Assembly: GCA_030077755.1 (NCBI GenBank) | Contig: JAQJZZ010000019.1 | Coordinates: 1,066,501 to 1,130,500 of the forward strand | Reading direction: 5' to 3' | Length of the DNA: 64,000 nt | Source: Filosporella fistucella | Taxonomy: Eukaryota > Ascomycota > Leotiomycetes > Helotiales | In this document: in pieces, positions 57,108-64,000 of the stretch | Layout: each line of letters opens with the position of its first letter | Position numbering within the stretch: position 1 is the stretch's first letter | Notes under the pieces: generated by a model | Database searches by the model: none | Told to the model about the DNA's origin: nothing | What the model saw: only the letters and a program-made list of their open reading frames with translations | Program-made: the position numbers and the translations under genes

Positions 57108-57399
57108 ATTTGACGTCTTCGCGGCGTAGGAAGCCAATGGTGGGCTAAATGCATCTCTCGCAAACTTTGTACAACGTAGACACAGCATCTTGATCTATTG
57201 CGCATGAAAGCTGGTGCTGTGTGGAAAGTTGAAGTTGGCCCTGGTTGTCCTCGTCGAGAAATCGGCTAGCGGCCGCCTAGTCAAAAAATATTATCTAGAG
57301 AGCTGCCCTTCAAATCCAATCCTTCTCAAACACCTGCCCCCATGATCCAAAACCTCGACATATATTTCTGTTTAACAGTTTTGGATCACAATCGCCAAT
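57108..57399. promoter_or_regulatory. Compact bidirectional promoter
   Basis: 292 bp between the divergent starts of bL34m and the 218-aa gene. A G/C-rich near-palindrome CTAGCGGCCGCCTAG lies near 57267-57281; pyrimidine-rich leaders flank it. Confidence 0.45.
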
Positions 57400-58056
57400 A
57401 TGTCTGCATTCCCACCTCATAAATCAAGCGGTTCAATCCCTGTCGAGCCAATAACGGCACTCAAATTTCTGTCCGACTACTTAGAGCTTGCGAAATCGAA
57501 GCCCTATCTCCTTCCAAATGCAAAGCTTGAATCGTCTGGCCCTATGGCAGGATCTAGCAATTCAAGTGTTACGATTCACAATTTACAACGTGTCGAGGCA
57601 GGGCTTAAGGGAGAATGGCTTGCGCCTGCTTTAGATTTAGAGGAGAACAATGTGCCAGTCGTAGCGGGCATGGATGATGGTACCAATAAAGGTCAGGATC
57701 TAGCAGATGCCGAGGGCGAAGGATGGATGGATTTGGATCAATACCAAAGGGAGCAGAGTATCGAGGGTGGAGACATCGGTGATGCCCCAACAGATGCTGC
57801 GCGAAACGGTGAAATTGATTCGGATTTGGAGGTTGATGACAAGGGGATTGATGCTGGAATCAATGGGTTCGGCGAGCAAGATGGGCCACCTGCTGCGAAG
57901 AGGGTGAAAACGAAACACACATCTACTATCAAGACTACCCCAAAAGCCTCGGACAAGCCTCTTGACAAGGAAGCCCGAAAGAGAGAAAAGAAAGAGAGGC
58001 TAAAGGCTCAAAAGAAAGAGAAGGAGGCCGAAAAGCAGAAAAAGTCTAAGCAGTGA
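57400..58056 (+). CDS. Uncharacterised protein with a basic, lysine-rich tail
   Basis: Single exon, 218 aa; no family recognised with confidence. The N-terminal 75 residues look conserved (ITALKFLSDYLELAKSKPYL, HNLQRVEAGLKGEWLAP). The middle is acidic and the end, from AAKRVKTKH on, is a run of Lys/Glu coiled helix (ARKREKKERLKAQKKEKEAE). Composition suggests a nuclear or nucleolar protein, by inference only. It converges on STE24, whose stop lies 67 bp beyond this stop. Confidence 0.85.
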   Translation: MSAFPPHKSSGSIPVEPITALKFLSDYLELAKSKPYLLPNAKLESSGPMAGSSNSSVTIHNLQRVEAGLKGEWLAPALDLEENNVPVVAGMDDGTNKGQDLADAEGEGWMDLDQYQREQSIEGGDIGDAPTDAARNGEIDSDLEVDDKGIDAGINGFGEQDGPPAAKRVKTKHTSTIKTTPKASDKPLDKEARKREKKERLKAQKKEKEAEKQKKSKQ

Positions 58057-58123
58057 GCAGTACCAATCACACGAAAAACAGCAATCGATTCAGGCGATGT
58101 GGATTGTCACTTCTGTCTATAGT

Positions 58124-59640
58124 CTACAACTCTCTCCCGCTGGCCTGCACCACCTTCTCGTCCTTCGACTCTGGAGCATCGGCTTTCGAATCCCCATACC
58201 ATCCCAGCGCACCTAATCTTTCGGAAAGAATTGGATGAGAGAAGTGGTAGCTTGCATACATCCAATCAGCATCCATTGTGCTCAGATTCTGGATTTGCAG
58301 CTTGATCAGAGAACGGGCCAACTCGGTCGAGTACCCCAATTTCTGCGCAAATTCGTCGGCCTGGAATTCATAGCGGCGGCTCAAGATATTCATTAGGAGC
58401 TTGATGACGGTGTCCATAGGTGCTAAAGCGTCAGAGAAGAGTATAAATCCGATGATGATCGGAAACTCTTTGTGGAAGCCGAAGGATTGATAAAGAGATT
58501 TGTTGTTGATGAAGACAGAGAAGAGAGCGAAGATATAGAAAAAATGAGCCTAGATATGTCAATTAAATCCTTTGGCATACGATTGAAGATTACTTACCTG
58601 TGAAATTCCAAAAAGTCTAGTGGTATGTCCAAGACTCCAGTGACCCAATTCATGAGCAAGAACAGCGACAACCTCTTGGGTCTCGCTCTTCTCGATCAAG
58701 GTATCGTAAATGACAATATGCTTCTTCCATGGCATGCCGAAGAAGTACGCATTGCTGTGGGCACTTCTCTTGCTGCCGTCAATGACATATAGCTCATGAA
58801 GGGGAAACTTCAGTCGCTCAGCAAGACCTTCAACGCCCGTTTTCAGGTCACCTGGCTCAAGGGGAGATAGCTTGTTGAAGAGAGGCAAGATAGTGATAGG
58901 ATAAATGGTAATCATGAAAACCTGAAGACCAGCTCCGAACATCCAAAGATAGTAGAAGAACTGATTTCCGGTCTTTTGCACGATAGCCAAGAAACCAGCC
59001 AAAATGGGAGGAGCGAGAATAAATGCCAGCATTTGAGACTTCAACATGTCCATAACGAAGAGCTTAGGAGTTTGTTTATTGAAGCCAAATTTCTCTTCCA
59101 AAACGAATGTATGGTATATCGAAGTCGGGAGGGACAGGATTTGCTGGATGACAATAAACGTGAGGACAAATACGATGGAGTGTGTGATTTCGCCCGAAAA
59201 TCGAGCCGGTGCGAATCGAAGGAGCCATGAGCCAGTCAAGGACCAGAGTTTGGGTAGAACGTCGTAATAGATGAATGCAGTGTTTTGAATCTGGCCGTAA
59301 AGACCGCTGAAGAGACCGAACTTTGCTTTTGCACGTCCATAAGCCTGCACCAATGTTAGCTACGGAGCTCTAATACTAGAATGAGGGTTGAAATACCTGA
59401 CTTTTGTCGAAGACTTCTTGGGAAACCTCATTCTGCAGAACCTTTGGTGGACGAGTCTGCTTCAATACCTGGTATTGGCGCAGAGACAGAAAGCCCTCGA
59501 AACAGTATTGAGCAAGAGAGAAACCGATGATCAGCTTCTTCCATGGAAAGAGAGGTCGGTCGAGGAATCGAGCCAGGCGCTGAAACAGGTTAGTTTTGTC
59601 TTGATTCGTCGAAAGAGCTGCATACCTGAAGGATATCCAT
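58124..59640 (-). CDS. STE24: CAAX prenyl protease 1 (Ste24/Afc1)
   Basis: Integral ER and inner-nuclear-membrane zinc protease that removes -AAX from prenylated proteins and helps mature a-factor-type pheromone. Four exons, complement of 59626-59640, 59397-59579, 58598-59344 and 58124-58549, 456 aa. The first exon is 15 nt (MDILQ). The zinc motif HELGH falls at residues 297-301, the same numbering as in yeast Ste24, and the third ligand Glu lies in the QADEFAQKLGY segment. Seven or so membrane helices are visible. Introns are 46, 52 and 48 bp and all rejoin conserved sequence (KSQAYGRAKAKFG, GISQAHFFYIF). Confidence 0.97.
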
Positions 59641-60277
59641 CGTGTCGGCAGCAAGGAATGAAAAGATGGAAAGGGACTTGAAAGAAAGGTCCAAAAGGTA
59701 TCGAACAGCTTGGCTCGCTCTGACGAATCCTACACGATCTGTCCTTGGAGTGGGCGGCTAATAGGGCAATCGCGCTTACTTTATTTTGACGCCAGGCGCA
59801 GCGATGTCAAACGCCACAGACGTCAAAGTCCCGAGTCCCGAGCCCTGAGTCCCTTGTACGAATGACTCCCATCAATTCCAATTCTTGATAATATTGATTG
59901 GGGGAGACTAAGCTACACTTCTGTTTTTTTCGTGAAATTGTAGGACTAGGGTCCCTGGCTTATATCATCTGATAATCTGGAGAAGGTCGGGACAAGTATC
60001 CTGACTATGATTTTCCATCCAGATGTTGCGACGTGGCGTAAATTCCCTGTGGTTATAGTAAGATCTTACATCAAAAAAAGTATCCCATTGAGGTTATGTA
60101 GTGATATGCCAGTAGCATACTCATTCTTCCTTTCCTGTCATATGATCTCGACTCATCAGAAAGAAGAATTATTCCACACACTTCCTGCAAGCATTTCAAG
60201 ATCAGAAAGTCACGCATGCAGGACTGGTATTTTATAATTATGTTTTCATTATTGTCTAGATTCTCTAAGAGCCTCAA
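59641..60277. other. STE24 upstream region and spacer
   Basis: 637 bp, A/T-rich, no gene seen. Confidence 0.55.
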
Positions 60278-62072
60278 TTAGTGCTTGTTTCGAGGGGTCT
60301 TAACACTTTCGATCAAATCCTCAATCTCTTGAGCCGACATGTTGCCAAGTACCTCGTTACTTAGCGCCAACAGCTCCGGATCAATTAATAGATCGAAATT
60401 GGTGGGCTCCCAAGGGTGATCTGCGTCATATGGGAGAGGTGGGCCTTGCTGGCGCAGTCCTTGGTTGTGCATATCTTGATCATTATGATCAACTTCATTT
60501 GATGTTCCTTGAGATTCTTTCATCCTGTTCACCCCACCACCCATTTGTGGAGCTTGATAGGCGTTGCTGTAACGCAAATCATTTCCATAAGTACACTCAT
60601 TCGTACTGGCAAGACTATCATATCCTGGTGCTTTATATGTTTGTCTTTGGATTTCAACCCTTGAACTCAATCCTTGGCCCATCTGCGAAGCTTGGGGGGT
60701 GTTGTCTTGACCCAAAGCGTTGTCAGATTCATTGCCATGAGCAAATTCGTTGAGATGGACATCGCCATTGTTGCCCATACACAGAGCACGGCCCTTCCAC
60801 CGGCATCGATTATGTTGAGCGCAGCGCACCAGAGTCCCAGGAACTGGAGCAGGAAGAGGATCGGCCTGTAAATATCCTGTATCTCTTTCGTTAGGACCTT
60901 CGACAAGAAAGTCAGAAAGTTGGCGGTATGTGCCTTCTGCGTGCATTCCCCTCAATTCCGGGCTTGCTCGCGATTGAGTATGATCTCGATGTATCCTGGA
61001 TGAAGTTGCCAGTTTTTGGCCCTCGACATCACGAGCCCGTTGCAAGGAAGTTTGAGATATGGCCTGGTGCGGATTATTTGGCACTAGCTGCATCTTTCCA
61101 TCCGAGTATATGTTTTGCGGGTTAAAGGTCTGGGAGTGGATGAACTCTGGGAGTGGCGAGCAATCATATTTTGACTTTCTGGGCTTTTGACCTTTCTTGG
61201 TAGTTTTCGCTGTTGTTGCACCCGACACGGCAGATCTTGTGGGCTTCGATACCAGTTGTGGTCCTTCCTTACCCTTACCCTTACTGTCCCTTGTCTCGGG
61301 TGATGGTTTGTACACAAATGGACCGATACTTTCAAATTCAGAGGATGTTTGTTTCTCATCGACCGGCTTGTACACGAAAGGGCCGATGGTCTCGGACTCA
61401 GAAGACTTTTTATCGTCGTTGGGTGGCTTGTATACGAAAGGACGGATAATTTCTTCATTGGTCGAACCCTGAGCTTTTGGTGCAGGGTTTTGAGCAACAA
61501 CGCCTGATCTAGCAAAACCGAAAGAGAAGTCGAAGCCGGTGGTGGAGTTGACAACAGGTCTTGGGTTTGTTCTGCCTTCCATGTCTCTTCCTAGAATACC
61601 TGGTGTTGGATGAACAGGTCGAGGTACTGGATTCGCACTCCGATCAACCCATATGACTTTGTCACCTATCAACAATCAGTATCGTGTTCTGAGACGTATG
61701 TATACAATCTCCACGTACGGTATGCTACGATGTTCATCCCATTAATCTTGTGCCAATACTTGCCACTATTTTTGTATTAGCGAGTGTTGCTTCCCTTCGT
61801 CAACAAAGATTTGAAAGATGGTAGATACAAGCTCTCCTTTCGAATGCTGCGTTTGTGACTTACTGTTCCAAGATATCTTTTATGTCCATCAAACGTGCAG
61901 CTTCAACAATTGGATTGCACAGATGACAGACGTAGCCTCTCCAACGAGGCGCTTGCTCCAACTCCATCCCTAGCCAACCTGTTCCAGGTGGGATACTAAG
62001 TAGGGTGTAAGTTAGCACCGAACATGGCTTGCACTCTACATGCCGGTCTGGTAGTACTTACTTAGATGCCAT
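60278..62072 (-). CDS. Unknown 525-aa protein with internal FVYKP repeats
   Basis: Four exons, complement of 62062-62072, 61864-61995, 61719-61765 and 60278-61665, 525 aa; introns 66, 98 and 53 bp, all phases agree. The N-terminal 65 residues look folded (PPGTGWLGMELEQAPRW, YVCHLCNPIVEAARLMD, YWHKINGMN) and contain a CxxC pair. A tandem array of about 20 residues follows, three copies of I(G/R)PFVYKP separated by acidic Ser-rich linkers. Beyond are basic KKGQKPRKSKYD, a Cys cluster (VRCAQHNRCRWKGRALC) and an acidic end (NFDLLIDPELLALS). A transcriptional or chromatin role is possible but not shown by any named domain. Confidence 0.84.
61305..61484 (-). repeat. 60-bp tandem coding repeat, about three units
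   Basis: Plus-strand GGYTTGTA marks at 61305, 61365 and 61425 are spaced exactly 60 bp, encoding the IxPFVYKP units of the 525-aa protein. Confidence 0.85.
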
Positions 62073-64000
62073 GGCTGAGGCAGGAGTCGACTCGATCTGA
62101 ACAAGTATCTAACCGATTAGTCAATCAATGTTCTCTAGCACAATGACACGCAAGGTAATCTTGATGATTGATATGTGAGATGATAGGAGATCTTACTGAG
62201 ATAGTCCTGTGATGTGTTTTTACCAAACAAGCGAGTCCTTAAATGAACTGTGTTGATGAGGTTGCTTGTTTGGAAAGTTGTTTGAGTTTTCGCGTGGGGA
62301 GAAATACTTTATGGGTGAATAGCTTCAGAATCGCATCGTCAGGGCGATGGCGACTCATCCGCTGCAGCAGCTAGCCCCGATCGAGTTCAAGCTCCAAAGA
62401 TAGCTGTCGAGCACCGGATCATGAATTTCGACGCTGTGATATCAGCAAAGGGGTTAGGACTAGCATGGAGATTAAAATGATTCTTCTTTGAGATACCAAT
62501 CATACATCAAATTAGGTAGAGGAGCACATCGAGCTCCTAGGTCTTCTAACGTCGTGTTAGAATTAAAGATATGATTGAGAACAATCACAAGGCTAGTGGC
62601 CCAGGTACTGTATAGAAAGGAAAGCCAGGCTACCGAAGTCAAAAAGGTCACAGTAGACTGATAAACCGCGTTCGACTTGCCTTAACTTATTTTCAGTAAA
62701 CTCAATATACACAATTATTACTGATGAGAGCATTCGAAAAGAACGCCTGTTCGAGAAGGTCTCATCCCGAACACTAGAGACAGAGAAGGTCGAGTTGTCC
62801 AAGTTGGAAGTTGACAGCCCGCTAGCAGATAATACTTAGCTTGGCATAGATTATATCAATTGAATTAACGTTTACGATTGTTGCTAAAAGCTTTCAGAAA
62901 AGCACGCCTGTAGAGGAAGATGTCGTCCCTAATACTGTAGTTATTACGGTGGCATCTTCCTTACGTACCAGTATCAGCCAATACACATTTTCTGTGCCCA
63001 AATAGATAGATAGAGAGTATTATCATATTTCTATCTCTCTGATATCTGTGCCATTGACCAAATTGGACTGGGTCGAGTTGTCCAAGTCGATATTTGATAG
63101 ATCATTGGCGAACAATACTCAGCTTATCCTTACTATGTCCCCTCAAGTGAGTATTATTTCTATTGTTAACGATAGGATTTACAGGGCATGCTTAGAAGAG
63201 AAAGTGCCGTGGCGGACAGCGCAAACCAAGTAAGGAAAATAAGAAACCAACCGAACATTTCTCAATAGCCCACTGTGCCAAAATATTCACCTTGCCAACA
63301 ACCTGGAGATGTGATTATAAAATAGTAATGCTAGGGATGGCATTCATTACACAAGCGTGGAAGAGTATAAGCCTTCCAGGATATTGCAATATAGCTAGCA
63401 ACGAGATAGATGCATCCGGAGTTTCAGTAGCGCTCTATCCTAAAGTGTCAAGCTTTTCAAATTTCCAATGATGATAATTACAATTACTAGTACTTACGAC
63501 AATATCCACGAGAGTATAATACAACGAGATGGAGACAAGTCCGCTGACAAAGTGGTATGTCCTTCTCCCGAGTATAAAATCAAATTTGCCAATGAATGGT
63601 AAGTTCGCCAAGAGCAAAATAATCTGGTCATAGAACAAGTATCTGGATTAGTAGTTCTCAGTCGTGCTGAAAGGATAAACCGTTATTTAAATGCATGTCA
63701 TCCCCAAGTGATAAGGATCAAGCAATCTTTATGAAATTCGAGAACTCAAGCTGAAGATAGACATGAAGGAGAGCTTAAATGAGTATCTTCATCCTGGAGA
63801 GCAAGAAAATAGGCAATAATGAATTCCTTACTTGAAACAGAACGCTGGGAACAGAGCGCGGGAATAGAGAAGCCGCACAATGGTTATATGTATTGATAGG
63901 AAGGGTATTCACGGCACTCTGTTCCAAGATATGGACTTTTAGACTTCAAAGCTAAGATATAGGGCTTCATTTTTGGTACATGCTAGATCATGAACAGAGA
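62073..64000. other. Gene-free end with decayed repeats
   Basis: 1.9 kb with no supportable gene. Two diverged repeat pairs lie here (62742-62779 with 62903-62940; 62788-62842 with 63071-63125). Small open frames exist, such as 63048-63233 (+), but they carry no domain. Confidence 0.5.
62788..63125 (+). repeat. Diverged direct repeat, two 55-nt copies
   Basis: Copies at 62788-62842 and 63071-63125 share their first 17 bases (GGTCGAGTTGTCCAAGT) and end in AGCTT. By eye 41 of 55 positions match and 11 of 14 differences are transitions. Confidence 0.7.

Noticed and set aside
1..64000. tRNA genes, rRNA, CRISPR arrays, transposon ends
   Set aside because: A read for GGTTCGAATCC-like B boxes on both strands, direct-repeat arrays and terminal inverted repeats found nothing convincing. 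A dedicated search tool was not available.

Overview
This window reads as nuclear DNA of a filamentous ascomycete (Pezizomycotina). Most genes carry short introns, mainly 44 to 80 bp, with GTRNGT donors and CTAAC-type branch sites just before the acceptor. Proteins typical of moulds are present: a DUF1996-WSC secreted protein, GPI-type cell-surface proteins, a 2EXR protein and two nitronate monooxygenases. A leotiomycete of the Botrytis/Sclerotinia kind is my best guess, but no search was run. I see no tRNA or rRNA gene, CRISPR array, intact transposon or telomere repeat.

Layout. 0-9.3 kb: L-serine dehydratase (+), DUF1996-WSC secreted protein (-), a 3.5 kb gene-poor stretch, and a CobW/ZNG1-type GTPase (+). 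9.8-18.7 kb: a GPI-type surface protein, a RING protein (-) facing a decayed RING copy (+), DNA polymerase delta subunit 2 (-), and a small GPI-type protein. 19-31.3 kb: two vacuolar transporters head to head (AVT3/4-type amino-acid carrier, VHC1-type cation-chloride cotransporter), a nitronate monooxygenase (-), RPB11 in four exons, and about 1.9 kb without a firm gene. 31.4-46.2 kb: a housekeeping block with ADE13 (-), LSM5 (-), a DEDD 3'-5' exonuclease (+), ornithine decarboxylase (-), CYM1/PreP (-) and alpha-taxilin (+). 46.6-51.2 kb: 2EXR protein (-), a conserved-looking unknown (+) and a second nitronate monooxygenase (-). 51.2-56.7 kb: an accessory-like, gene-poor region holding a secreted, repeat-built protein whose modules are bounded by dibasic Kex2 sites. 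56.7-64 kb: mitochondrial ribosomal protein bL34m (-), a lysine-tailed unknown (+), STE24 CAAX protease (-), a 525-aa repeat-containing unknown (-), and a gene-free end with decayed repeats.

Functional links are mostly general housekeeping: transcription (RPB11), mRNA decay and splicing (LSM5), replication (POL31), purine and polyamine synthesis (ADE13, ODC), mitochondrial translation and proteolysis (bL34m, CYM1), and prenyl-protein maturation (STE24). Several genes were found only by joining exons by eye (RPB11, LSM5, bL34m, and the N-termini of POL31, STE24, the 2EXR protein and the 525-aa protein). The most unusual locus is the Kex2-type repeat protein at 54235-55034, with coding-like remnants just upstream.
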